Of a DNA stretch of 64,000 nucleotides, positions 30,860-38,944 are shown piece by piece (the first letter of the stretch is position 1; every line of letters starts with the position of its first letter). The DNA is from Kurthia huakuii LAM0618 (GTDB lineage: Bacteria; Bacillota; Bacilli; Bacillales_A; Planococcaceae). Location of the stretch: contig NZ_AYTB01000009.1 of NCBI RefSeq assembly GCF_000505545.1, positions 1 through 64,000 on the forward strand, read 5' to 3'. The notes below the pieces were generated by a model. It was not told the origin of the DNA, searched no databases, and saw only the letters and a program-made list of their open reading frames with translations. Position numbers and translations under genes: made by a program.

Positions 30860-30897
30860 AAAAAAGGAGGCATCGCGCGAAGCGATACCTCCTTTTT
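30860..30897. terminator. Shared terminator between MFS gene and YutJ-like gene
   Basis: Stem AAAAAGGAGG-ATCGC / GCGAT-CCTCCTTTTT with one internal mismatch; A- and T-runs on both sides. Confidence 0.88.
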
Positions 30898-30929
30898 GCA
30901 TTTATCCATGTTGCAGCATGAACAACTGC

Positions 30930-32000
30930 TTAACCGTTTTGGTTTTTGTACATCCATAATAAACCAGATTTCATCATACGTGCTACGCGGCCTGTTACCG
31001 TCGCATCACCTAAGTTAACGAACCCTTGTTTTTTACCTAATGCGCCCATAAAGCCTTTTAATTTGATTGGTGCAAGCTGTGCAGGAACGGCTTCACCTTT
31101 CCATCGTTTTTGAAGAACGATCGCAATACGTTCGCCTTGTTCTTCGGCTAATTGCGCACTTGGTCCACCTACTGAAGAATGTGCACAGTCGCCAACAACA
31201 AAGACGTGCTCATCTACTGGTAAATGGTAATGTTCTGTAATTTTAATGCGGCCGCGTTCCATTTCAACACCATCGACTTCACGTGCAACCGCTACCGGAA
31301 GAATCCCTGCTGTCCACACGATTAAGTCCGCATCGATGCGATCTTCATGGTTGTAAAGTGCGCCTTGTTCGACTTTTGTAATGTCTGATTCTGATACGAC
31401 ATCAACATCATTTTTGTCGAACCATTTTTGCACGTAGCGGCTAAGACGTTCTGGGAAGTCTTTTAAAATACGTGCGCCGCGGTCGAATAATTTAATTTTT
31501 AAATCTGAACGGCTTTCGCGTAATTCAGATGCAAGCTCGATACCTGATAAACCAGCACCTACTACTGCTACAGTTGCGCCAGCTGGTAGTGCACTAATTT
31601 TATCGTACGCAATGCGTGATTTCGCCATCGTTTGAATCGAATACGTGAACTCCTCAGCGCCAGGGACGTTGTGATAATTATCTTCACAACCTAGGCCAAT
31701 AACAAGGTCATCATATGCTAATTCTTGACCATCTGCGAAAACAACAGCATTGTTTGCACGATCGATTTTTACGACTTCACCGTAGACAATTTTTAAGCGT
31801 TCGTGTTCAGGGAATTGTACACGAATATGACTCTCTGGTGTTGTACCTGCAGCAAGTGCGTAAAATTCTGTTTTTAAACTGTGATATGGGGCGCGGTCTA
31901 CTAATGTAATCTGAACGTCTTGGGGAAGGTTGTTCGGAAGTAGGCGTAATAATACGCGCATATTACCGTAACCGCCGCCTAATAATACTAAGTTTTTCAT
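30930..32000 (-). CDS. yutJ: NADH dehydrogenase-like flavoprotein (YutJ-like)
   Basis: 356 residues, close to the length of B. subtilis YutJ. FAD motif LVLLGGGYGNMRVL at the N-terminus, NAD(P) motif VAVVGAGLSGIELA near residue 155, and HVFVVGDCAHS near 280. It belongs to the NDH-2/sulfide:quinone reductase superfamily; the electron acceptor is probably a quinone. Start at ATG 32000, with AAGGAG upstream; the frame runs on to 32027 without a better site. Its promoter overlaps a perfect Rex/FNR-type operator, so redox state or oxygen is likely to control it. Confidence 0.88.
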   Translation of the reverse strand: MKNLVLLGGGYGNMRVLLRLLPNNLPQDVQITLVDRAPYHSLKTEFYALAAGTTPESHIRVQFPEHERLKIVYGEVVKIDRANNAVVFADGQELAYDDLVIGLGCEDNYHNVPGAEEFTYSIQTMAKSRIAYDKISALPAGATVAVVGAGLSGIELASELRESRSDLKIKLFDRGARILKDFPERLSRYVQKWFDKNDVDVVSESDITKVEQGALYNHEDRIDADLIVWTAGILPVAVAREVDGVEMERGRIKITEHYHLPVDEHVFVVGDCAHSSVGGPSAQLAEEQGERIAIVLQKRWKGEAVPAQLAPIKLKGFMGALGKKQGFVNLGDATVTGRVARMMKSGLLWMYKNQNG

Positions 32001-32056
32001 CAGGGATGCTCCTTTTTTATGTGACAATTTAGTTACAAACTTTTCTATCCTTTACG

Positions 32057-32085
32057 AGTATAAATGATTGTGATACTTTTCACAA
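32057..32085 (-). promoter_or_regulatory. Promoter of the YutJ-like gene
   Basis: Minus strand: -35 TTGTGA (32080-32085), 17-bp spacer, -10 TATACT (32057-32062). The -35 is itself one arm of operator box 1, so a bound repressor would block RNA polymerase. Confidence 0.6.
32068..32085. promoter_or_regulatory. Rex/FNR-type operator, box 1
   Basis: TTGTGATACTTTTCACAA: perfect arms TTGTGA/TCACAA with 6-nt spacing. Firmicute Rex operators and FNR/CRP boxes (TGTGA-N6-TCACA) both fit. Overlaps the -35 and spacer of the YutJ-like promoter. Confidence 0.7.
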
Positions 32086-32090
32086 TATCT

Positions 32091-32108
32091 TTGTGATAAC
32101 TTTCACAA
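32091..32108. promoter_or_regulatory. Rex/FNR-type operator, box 2
   Basis: TTGTGATAACTTTCACAA: the same perfect arms and spacing as box 1, centred 23 bp away, upstream of both divergent promoters. Confidence 0.7.
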
Positions 32109-32123
32109 TTAAATTTCGTTTCG

Positions 32124-32153
32124 TTGACGCGGCGCATAAATCTATAGTACGAT
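32124..32153 (+). promoter_or_regulatory. Probable promoter of yuzB
   Basis: -35 TTGACG (32124-32129), 18-bp spacer, -10 TACGAT (32148-32153). It lies between the operators and the yuzB start. Confidence 0.4.
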
Positions 32154-32174
32154 TCACTATTAGAGGTGACAAAC

Positions 32175-32426
32175 TTGAATCCATTAGTAGAATTTTGTGT
32201 CAGCAATCTAGCAATGGGCGCGCAATCCGTCTATGAAGCACTTGAAAAAGACCCAAACGTTGAAGTGCTTGAGTACGGTTGCCTTAGCTTTTGTACCCGT
32301 TGCTCAGAATCATTATATGCAGTCGTTGAAGGGGATATTGTCGAAGGGGCCACACCAGAAGAATTACTGAAAAATATTTACGAAGCCATCGACAATAACC
32401 CGATGTTTTCAGCTTACGATTTTTAA
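32175..32426 (+). CDS. yuzB: YuzB-family protein (DUF1450)
   Basis: 83 residues. The motif FCVSNLAMG at the start and [22 protein letters not shown] with three cysteines identify the YuzB/DUF1450 family, function unknown but possibly thiol or Fe-S related. The TTG at 32175 is chosen because homologues begin MNP and GAGGTGA lies 5 nt upstream; the GTG at 32166 is part of that site. Divergent from the YutJ-like gene with the operator pair between them. Confidence 0.85.
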   Translation: MNPLVEFCVSNLAMGAQSVYEALEKDPNVEVLEYGCLSFCTRCSESLYAVVEGDIVEGATPEELLKNIYEAIDNNPMFSAYDF

Positions 32427-32468
32427 AAAAAACGGGCACATGCTATGACACATGTACCCGTTTTTTTA
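32427..32468. terminator. Shared terminator between yuzB and yutF
   Basis: Stem AACGGG-ACATG / CATGT-CCCGTT with one mismatch, A-run before, T-run after. Confidence 0.88.
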
Positions 32469-32471
32469 TTG

Positions 32472-33233
32472 TTATAGCCACGCTGCTAATGTTTTCGCAT
32501 AGTACGTTGGCTGTGCTTGTTTTGTTTGAACGTCCGCTTGACGCGTCACGCCGGTATCGACATGGAGCGTATCAATCCCATAATCAATGCCGACTAAAAT
32601 ATCCGTATCGTAGTTGTCACCAATCATGAGCATATCCGCTTTCGTAAAGCCAAAGCTATCGCGAATAATTTCTAACATATGCGGTGCTGGCTTGCCGATA
32701 TAAAGCGGCTCGACACCCGTCACATTTTGCACGAGCTGCACGAATGAGCCATTCCCCGGCGCAAAGCCATGCTCGTTTGGCAATTTCAAATCGCCATTTG
32801 TTGCAATATGCTTCGCTCCGTTTTGAATGTCATAACAAATATCTTCTAGCGCCTCATACGAAATATTTACGGTCAATCCTTGCGCAACAATATCCGGCTG
32901 CTCGCTTACAACACGAATATTTTCCGCTGCGATGGCTTGTTGTAACCCTTGCTGACCGAGCACTTTTACCGTTTGATTCGGATAGTGTTTTGCGATATAT
33001 TTCGCCGTCGCAATCGACGACGTCATAATACGCTCTGCCGGCACAACTAGGTTCATTACCGCTAATTTTTGTTGAATAGCTGCTTGCGTATATTTCGCAT
33101 TGTTCGTGACATAAAAAGGTTCGATTCCTTGTGCTTGCAAGTGGTGAATAAACGCCACCGCTTCTGGAATCGCCGCCGCACCGCGGTAAACTGTACCATC
33201 TAAGTCAAAGCAATACGCTTCATACGTCTTCAT
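32472..33233 (-). CDS. yutF: HAD-family phosphatase, NagD/YutF type
   Basis: 253 residues. HAD motif I is FDLDGTVYRG (residues 9-18), motif II region FYVTNNA, motif III lysine in IGKPAP, motif IV in MLMIGDNYDTDI. The cap is of the C2a NagD type. Likely substrates are small sugar or nucleotide phosphates; B. subtilis YutF is the closest relative by context. Its ATG begins directly after the stop of the DUF86 gene, so the two are translationally linked. Confidence 0.92.
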   Translation of the reverse strand: MKTYEAYCFDLDGTVYRGAAAIPEAVAFIHHLQAQGIEPFYVTNNAKYTQAAIQQKLAVMNLVVPAERIMTSSIATAKYIAKHYPNQTVKVLGQQGLQQAIAAENIRVVSEQPDIVAQGLTVNISYEALEDICYDIQNGAKHIATNGDLKLPNEHGFAPGNGSFVQLVQNVTGVEPLYIGKPAPHMLEIIRDSFGFTKADMLMIGDNYDTDILVGIDYGIDTLHVDTGVTRQADVQTKQAQPTYYAKTLAAWL

Positions 33234-33686
33234 CTAGTCTTCCTCAGGAATAAATGCTGTCACAACCGTACCCATTTCTTTTTCAACAAAGGCTTCGATT
33301 GCCGCACGTAATTTTTTAATTGTTGGTACGACTGCTATTAATACGCGTAATACTTCGGCGTCATCTACTTCGAGAATGTCGCGCACGAGCACGCGGCGTA
33401 ATGTTAAAAGTAATTTTAAATCGGCATCGTATTCTGGTGGTACCGCTTTTTCATCTACTAAAATATCAATAATATCTTCATAACTACCTGGGTCGCGCAT
33501 AATAAAGCCATCGATCATCGTATTCCCGATATCAATAATCGCTTCAATATAAACGTTTGCGATACGCTCTAATGCAAGCGTTGAAACCGCATCCTCCAAC
33601 CAGTTGTCACGCGCCTCAAATACAGCAGTGATGTCATCCATATATGCTAAATTCTTTGTGATTTTTTTACTGTCGATAAAATACAC
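33234..33686 (-). CDS. yutE: DUF86 (HepT-like) protein, YutE-like
   Basis: 150-residue all-helical protein of the DUF86 family. Recognisable are LALERIANVYIEAIIDIGNTMIDGF and YEDIIDILVDE. HepT toxins of this family carry R-x4-6-H-x-Y; here the equivalent segment reads RRVLVRDILEV without the histidine and tyrosine, and no MNT nucleotidyltransferase is adjacent. A toxin role is therefore unlikely. Upstream partner of yutF in a conserved Bacillales gene pair. Confidence 0.85.
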   Translation of the reverse strand: MYFIDSKKITKNLAYMDDITAVFEARDNWLEDAVSTLALERIANVYIEAIIDIGNTMIDGFIMRDPGSYEDIIDILVDEKAVPPEYDADLKLLLTLRRVLVRDILEVDDAEVLRVLIAVVPTIKKLRAAIEAFVEKEMGTVVTAFIPEED

Positions 33687-33768
33687 AGCAATTCCTCCAA
33701 TTGAAAAAAGTTGATAGTCTTTCCTCCACTATAGTACCATATCTTTAACACCGGAAGGAGAATTAAAC

Positions 33769-34032
33769 ATGGATAGATTTTTCTTATATGATGATATGGA
33801 AGATACACAAACGCGCTTTGTGAGCTTTACAGGCGAGAGTCAGCGCTATGATTTAGCGATTATGCAAAGCACGCGTTTTTACGGAAAAATCATCGTCATG
33901 GACATGCAAATGAGCAAATTTGCGATCATTGGTTCAGACGATTTAGATGAGCCTGGATACTTAGAGCACGTCTACAACCGCCCTGCTGACGAAGCGCAGG
34001 AGCTACGTGAATACTTACATGAATTAGTGTAA
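33769..34032 (+). CDS. DUF3055 family protein (YutC-like)
   Basis: 87-residue small acidic protein beginning MDRFFLYDD, with TRFVSFTGESQRYDLAIM, MDMQMSKFAIIGSDDLDEPGYLEH and a helical end. This pattern fits DUF3055, function unknown. Strong ribosome binding site (GGAAGGAG). It is divergent from yutE and convergent with yutD, in the yut neighbourhood as in Bacillus. Confidence 0.8.
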   Translation: MDRFFLYDDMEDTQTRFVSFTGESQRYDLAIMQSTRFYGKIIVMDMQMSKFAIIGSDDLDEPGYLEHVYNRPADEAQELREYLHELV

Positions 34033-34033
34033 A

Positions 34034-34070
34034 CAAAAAACGGGCGTCGCAAATAGCGATTCCCGTTTTT
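34034..34070. terminator. Shared terminator between the DUF3055 gene and yutD
   Basis: Stem AAAACGGG / CCCGTTTT with an inner CGC/GCG pairing; A- and T-runs flank it. Confidence 0.85.
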
Positions 34071-34092
34071 CATTGAGCCAGCAAAAGTACAC

Positions 34093-34449
34093 CTATTCAG
34101 GCGCAGCTTCCGTTGGCTCTTGCACTGGTTCCGTCACTTGTTCTGTAACTTCTTTCTCCGGTGCTGGCGGTACAATTTTGCCGACTTTTCGTACGATAAA
34201 ATAAGCACATCCAAAATTACAATATTCATATAAGTAGTCTTCAAGCGTGCTAATCTTCGTATCGAATGTCGCCTTTTGGTTTCGATCTTCATAGAAACCT
34301 TTTAAGCGCAATTGACCGTAGCCCCAATCACCTACGATATAATCGTATTTTGATAAAATGTCGGCATAGCGACCTTTAAATTCTTCTTCATTAAAGGCGT
34401 TGCGATAATCTTGCACGACTTCATATTCATATTGATCCGCAACAATCAT
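34093..34449 (-). CDS. yutD: YutD-family protein (DUF1027)
   Basis: 118 residues. Residues 1-90 match YutD closely: DYRNAFNEEEFKGRYADIL, YDYIVGDWGYGQLRLKGFY, TKISTLEDYLYEYCNFGCAYF. The last ~25 residues are a Pro/Glu-rich tail, probably disordered and variable. Function unknown. It lies 20 bp downstream of lipA with its own GGAGG, so it is probably co-transcribed with lipA. Confidence 0.9.
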   Translation of the reverse strand: MIVADQYEYEVVQDYRNAFNEEEFKGRYADILSKYDYIVGDWGYGQLRLKGFYEDRNQKATFDTKISTLEDYLYEYCNFGCAYFIVRKVGKIVPPAPEKEVTEQVTEPVQEPTEAAPE

Positions 34450-34469
34450 AGTTCACCCTCCTAGGTGAC

Positions 34470-35396
34470 TTACATACCGGCCTGCATTTGGCGTTCCTTT
34501 GTGGCAGCATTTACTTGCTCGTCGGCATGATAGCTACTACGCACAAGTGGACCCGCTTCACAGTGTTTAAAGCCTTTTTCCATCGCAATTTTACGCAGGC
34601 GACCAAATTCGATTGGCGCATAGTATTTTTGCACAGGTAAATGCTTTTTCGTCGGCTGTAAATATTGACCGATTGTCATAATATCTACATCGTTGGCACG
34701 TAAGTCATCCATTACTTCGAGAATTTCTTCTTCCGTCTCCCCTAATCCTACCATAAGAGATGACTTTGTAGGAATGTCAGGTTGCATTTCTTTTGAACGA
34801 CGTAAAAATTCGAGCGAACGGTCGTATTTTGCCTTCGCACGAACTCTCGGAGTCAAGCGGCGAACTGTTTCGATATTATGGTTTAAAATATCGGGTTTCG
34901 CATCCATTAGGATTTGAATGTTGTCCTTCACGCCGCCCATATCAGATGGTAACACTTCAATCGAAGTTTGCGGACTTTTACGACGGATAGCGCGCACTGT
35001 TTCAGCCAGTACACTCGCGCCCCCGTCCTTCAAGTCATCGCGGGCTACTACTGTTATAACGACGTGCTTTAAATTCATTAATACAACGGAGTCTGCTACG
35101 CGTTCCGGTTCAGCTAAATCAAGCTCTGTTGGCAAACCTGTTTTGACGGCGCAGAAACGACAGGCGCGTGTACAAACAGAGCCTAAAATCATAAAGGTTG
35201 CTGTGCGGCGCTCTCCCCAACATTCGTGGATGTTCGGGCATCGCGCTTCTTCACATACAGTATGCAAGTTTTTCTCACGCATTAAGGTTTTTAATTCTTT
35301 ATATTGCTTATTTGCCTTAATGTTAATTTTTAACCAATCCGGTTTGCGGACGTGTTGTCGTTTTTCGTCTTTCGATGTCGGTTTACATGATGACAT
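34470..35396 (-). CDS. lipA: Lipoyl synthase
   Basis: 308 residues; radical-SAM enzyme that inserts two sulfurs into protein-bound octanoate. The radical-SAM cluster is in [11 protein letters not shown]; the auxiliary cluster cysteines are in [12 protein letters not shown] near residues 45-56; the conserved C-terminal serine is in RSSYHA. GAGGAG lies about 10 nt before the ATG. The substrate GcvH is encoded at 58431. In B. subtilis lipA (yutB) has the same neighbours. Confidence 0.96.
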   Translation of the reverse strand: MSSCKPTSKDEKRQHVRKPDWLKINIKANKQYKELKTLMREKNLHTVCEEARCPNIHECWGERRTATFMILGSVCTRACRFCAVKTGLPTELDLAEPERVADSVVLMNLKHVVITVVARDDLKDGGASVLAETVRAIRRKSPQTSIEVLPSDMGGVKDNIQILMDAKPDILNHNIETVRRLTPRVRAKAKYDRSLEFLRRSKEMQPDIPTKSSLMVGLGETEEEILEVMDDLRANDVDIMTIGQYLQPTKKHLPVQKYYAPIEFGRLRKIAMEKGFKHCEAGPLVRSSYHADEQVNAATKERQMQAGM

Positions 35397-35545
35397 AGAA
35401 CTTCAACTCCTCATAAATGTGTATTAAATGACGTCCCCATCTGTCACTGTAACACATTTTTTGTTAATAATACAGTAAATTAGGAAATTTCAAATACGGA
35501 TTTTTTCACACAAAAAAACACGAAAAGCACATGCCTTCCGCGTTG

Positions 35546-36664
35546 TTATTGTATTGTATGCGCTTGTTCTTCCGCTTCTAAATAATCGGTTTCAACTTTG
35601 ACGATTGTGACGTCACTGTCTGCTAAAGCGAGCTCATATGTCGCCTTCACAAGCTCGCCATGCTCTTCAAAAATACGCAGCTTCGGACACATCGTATTCG
35701 TCGGATTTTGCTTTGAGACGATGCCTCGGTGACCATTACTTAGCAATACAACGGTGCCGTTTGGATACGCGGCAATAATGCGATTAAACGCCTCGACGAC
35801 CTTTTTATCATACAATGTGCCGGCCCCTTCATTAATTATCGCTAAGCCGTCTGATGGTAGCAATTTATTGCGGTAAACGCGATTTGACGTCACCGCATCA
35901 AAAACGTCTGCTACTGCAATAATTTTTGCATATGGATGAATTTCAAAGTCGACAAGCCCACGCGGATAGCCACTACCATCTAAACGTTCATGATGTTGGA
36001 ATGCACAATGCGCCGATAACAGCGAAATCGTATGTAAATTGCGCAACATATCAAAACCGTACTCGGTATGCTTTTTCATCGTATCGTACTCTTCGTTCGT
36101 CAAGCGGCCTGGTTTTTGTAAAATATCTTGTGGAATCAACATTTTCCCAACATCGTGAAGCATCGCGCCAATGCCGATTTGACGCACTTCCTCAGCATTA
36201 TATTTCATTTCATGAGCAATCGAAATCGTATAAATTGTTACTTGTAGTGAATGTTGATAAATGTATTCATCATAAATAAACGCATCGCTTAACACCGTCA
36301 GCAACTCTTCGTTATCAAAAATACTGTCCATTAAACTATTGATAATATTCGTGAAATCTTTTGAGCTTTTTTCTAAGCAATACGTAATATCTGTCCCTTT
36401 TAAACGCTTTAATGTTTTAAATGATGACTCAATTTTACTGACCGCTTCTTTGCGAATTTTTATCGGAATCGCTTCGGCTACTTCAATATTTTTTGAAATT
36501 TTATCATCGATATAAACATACTGTACGTTTAACTGTTGTAAGCGTTGAATAATCCGATTTGTAACATGGACACCTTGTTGTAATAGTGGCATACTTGCTT
36601 CATTCCAAATCGTTTTGGCGATCACCATCTCTTCTCGTAGAACTTTCGTTGATATAAGCCTCAT
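35546..36664 (-). CDS. HD-GYP domain protein, probable cyclic-di-GMP phosphodiesterase
   Basis: 372 residues. The first ~120 residues form an unassigned N-terminal domain (VLREEMVIAKTIWNEAS, YVYIDD). The HD-GYP domain runs from about 130 to 300: HSLQVTIYTI, MLHDVGKMLIP with the metal-binding HD, then HHERLDGSGYPRGL with GYP, and ADVFDAVTSNRVYR. The catalytic set is complete, so hydrolysis of cyclic-di-GMP is likely. A 70-residue C-terminal domain follows. It is a single gene; a CodY-like sequence lies upstream. Confidence 0.9.
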   Translation of the reverse strand: MRLISTKVLREEMVIAKTIWNEASMPLLQQGVHVTNRIIQRLQQLNVQYVYIDDKISKNIEVAEAIPIKIRKEAVSKIESSFKTLKRLKGTDITYCLEKSSKDFTNIINSLMDSIFDNEELLTVLSDAFIYDEYIYQHSLQVTIYTISIAHEMKYNAEEVRQIGIGAMLHDVGKMLIPQDILQKPGRLTNEEYDTMKKHTEYGFDMLRNLHTISLLSAHCAFQHHERLDGSGYPRGLVDFEIHPYAKIIAVADVFDAVTSNRVYRNKLLPSDGLAIINEGAGTLYDKKVVEAFNRIIAAYPNGTVVLLSNGHRGIVSKQNPTNTMCPKLRIFEEHGELVKATYELALADSDVTIVKVETDYLEAEEQAHTIQ

Positions 36665-36731
36665 ACTTTTGTCCTCATTTACTCTATAATCATGTATACA
36701 TTATATACTATACGCGCCTATAAGAATATGT

Positions 36732-36746
36732 AATTTTCTAAAATTT
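36732..36746. promoter_or_regulatory. CodY-like box upstream of the HD-GYP gene
   Basis: AATTTTCTAAAATTT matches the CodY consensus AATTTTCWGAAAATT at 13 of 15 positions. It lies about 70 bp upstream of the HD-GYP ATG and just after the stop of yunD. One such match in AT-rich DNA can be chance. Confidence 0.35.
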
Positions 36747-36749
36747 ACA

Positions 36750-38108
36750 TTACGCAAAGTATTTATAACCATAAATTGTTAGTATATCGCGCAAAAATTG
36801 CGGTAATAAATACGTTTTTGGCAATACTTTTAATTCCGGGAAAAACCAGCCAAACGTAAACATATCAAGCGTGACCACTTTTACGGTGTCACCTGGCACT
36901 AATGGCTTGCCATCTACAACTAGATTGCCATCTTTTTGCGTTATATGATACGTCAACATCTTCCCAACGACATTCCCGCGGAAGCCTAAGCCACGCAATT
37001 CACGGCGCGGCCAATCGTGCGCGTCATCAATAATCGCCAGCATCTCACGCAGTTGTGCTTCCGTTAATTCCACAACGCACGCATTGATTGGATGCGGCAA
37101 CATTCGATGAATATCAAGCGCCGTCACAGCACCTTTATTCATATCGGTTAAAAAGATGCCGGCATTGAAAAAGGCACAGTCCGCATCTGAGAAATCAAGC
37201 AGCGCCTCGGCAAAAAAATGCGACAACTTCGAGTAATGATACCATTCCTTATTGTAAAAGCGTGTCGTTTCAAACACTTCGACATCAAGTAACTCCTCGC
37301 CGTAGCGCTGTTGTGCCGCTACTTCGCGATGCTCGCCGCGTTCTGGTGGCAAGCTCGCTGTCTCGATAAGTTCGGTTTCAACGTGTTGAACGCCATCATC
37401 AAAATGAATAATCGAATGCCCGATATAACGGCCATATTTGCCGCCTCCGGTTAAAAGCGATTGATTGATGTATTTCCCTTGCTCAAGCACATGATGCGTA
37501 TGTGAGCCAAAAATAAGCGTTACATCGCCCTCCTGCTCAGCAAGTCGTTCATCGGCAGTTAAACCTAAATGCGACATACAGACAATAATATCCGCTTTCT
37601 TACGCGCCTCAGCAATCGATTCATGCAAGCACGTAAACGGATCGTCAATACGCCAGCCTAAGTTATTGTAATAATCCGGGAATGGCGCAGTTGCCGCGAC
37701 AACCGCTAACTTCACACCCGATGCAAGCGTATAAACATGATAGGGCTGTGCCCATGCTGGCATCTCGCCATTTGATTCCTTCAAATTGTTGACGATAATA
37801 TCAAAATCAGCCTGGTCATAAAGTTGATTTAACGCCTCTTTCGCCAGTGTTATGCCTTCATTATTGCCAATTGTTACGGCATCATACTTTGCTTCATTTA
37901 ATAATGTCACACTCGATTTTCCTAATGTTGCTTCCGTAAAAATATTCGAGCGATCAATAAAATCGCCAATATCTAATACAAAACAAGCTTCGTCATGCTG
38001 TTCATGAAACGCGCGGCGCTCTTGCAAATAGCTTCGCGTACGCGGCCATGACTCGAGATGGCTGTGCACATCATTCGTATGATAAATATGAATTTTTTCC
38101 AAGTCCAC
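36750..38108 (-). CDS. yunD: Bifunctional metallophosphatase/5'-nucleotidase (YunD-like)
   Basis: 452 residues. N-terminal calcineurin-like domain: YHTNDVHSHLE, DIGDFIDRS, TIGNNEG, CMSHLG and FGSHTHH give the two-metal site. The C-terminal domain of 5'-nucleotidases begins near residue 290. No signal peptide, unlike exported UshA-type enzymes, so it should act in the cytosol. Substrate: a nucleotide or nucleotide sugar. Third gene of the yunF-yunE-yunD operon, 8 bp after yunE. Confidence 0.9.
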   Translation of the reverse strand: MDLEKIHIYHTNDVHSHLESWPRTRSYLQERRAFHEQHDEACFVLDIGDFIDRSNIFTEATLGKSSVTLLNEAKYDAVTIGNNEGITLAKEALNQLYDQADFDIIVNNLKESNGEMPAWAQPYHVYTLASGVKLAVVAATAPFPDYYNNLGWRIDDPFTCLHESIAEARKKADIIVCMSHLGLTADERLAEQEGDVTLIFGSHTHHVLEQGKYINQSLLTGGGKYGRYIGHSIIHFDDGVQHVETELIETASLPPERGEHREVAAQQRYGEELLDVEVFETTRFYNKEWYHYSKLSHFFAEALLDFSDADCAFFNAGIFLTDMNKGAVTALDIHRMLPHPINACVVELTEAQLREMLAIIDDAHDWPRRELRGLGFRGNVVGKMLTYHITQKDGNLVVDGKPLVPGDTVKVVTLDMFTFGWFFPELKVLPKTYLLPQFLRDILTIYGYKYFA

Positions 38109-38116
38109 TCACCTCT

Positions 38117-38941
38117 TTATAATAAGCTCGACACAATCGAGCGAATCCCCATAATTAATAACATCACACGCAGGAATAATACGACGGTTTTTGAGTTTAG
38201 ACGCCTATTTAGCTCTGCGCCTAGTTTGCCCCCAATCATTGCCCCAATGACAACCGGAATAACGTAATGCCACGGGATATGACCAAAATACCAATGCGCG
38301 CCAGAGTTGACAATTGACGTTAAAAACACTAAAAACATCGACGTTGCAACGGCGACATGTGCCGGGAATAAAAATAAAATTAGCATCATCGGCACGATCA
38401 TCGAACCGCCACCAATGCCAAATAATCCCGACGCAAAGCTAATGAAAAATGACGCCAAAATCGCAAACCAAATTGGGTAGCCATACGTGTATGTATGCCC
38501 GTCTGCATCGGTGAGCGTACGCTTCGTACCATGCTCGACAAACCAATTGACGGGCTTTAAACGGTCGCGCATGATTAAAATAAGCGCGAGAATAATCATT
38601 AACATACCAAAATACAATTCAAATGATGGTACGTCCATGACACGATTGACCGCAGCTCCTAAAATAACCCCTGGAACGCTGCCGATAAAGAAAATAAAAC
38701 CACTTTTATAATCAACTGTTTTCGCCTTCATAAAAGCAAGCGTCGATGACAAGCCCGTAAAAATCATCATGACAACCGATAAACCGACGATGCTTTGCGG
38801 CGTTAAATCGCTCATCAATCCTTGTGAAATGCCAAAATACAGTAATGCCGGTACTAAAATAATGCCACCGCCGAGGCCTACAACTGCGCCGACGATGCCT
38901 GATAAAATCGCCAATACGATAATCAACAATGCTGCCGTCAT
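38117..38941 (-). CDS. yunE: TSUP family transporter (TauE/SafE, YunE-like)
   Basis: 274 residues, seven to eight helices. Family features: GAVVGLGGGIILVPALLYFG near the N-terminus and the repeat FASGLFGIGGGSMIVPMMLI in the second half. Family members export sulfite, sulfonates or related anions; the substrate here is unknown. Middle gene of the yunFED operon, starting 3 bp after yunF. Confidence 0.92.
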   Translation of the reverse strand: MTAALLIIVLAILSGIVGAVVGLGGGIILVPALLYFGISQGLMSDLTPQSIVGLSVVMMIFTGLSSTLAFMKAKTVDYKSGFIFFIGSVPGVILGAAVNRVMDVPSFELYFGMLMIILALILIMRDRLKPVNWFVEHGTKRTLTDADGHTYTYGYPIWFAILASFFISFASGLFGIGGGSMIVPMMLILFLFPAHVAVATSMFLVFLTSIVNSGAHWYFGHIPWHYVIPVVIGAMIGGKLGAELNRRLNSKTVVLFLRVMLLIMGIRSIVSSLL

Positions 38942-38944
38942 CTG

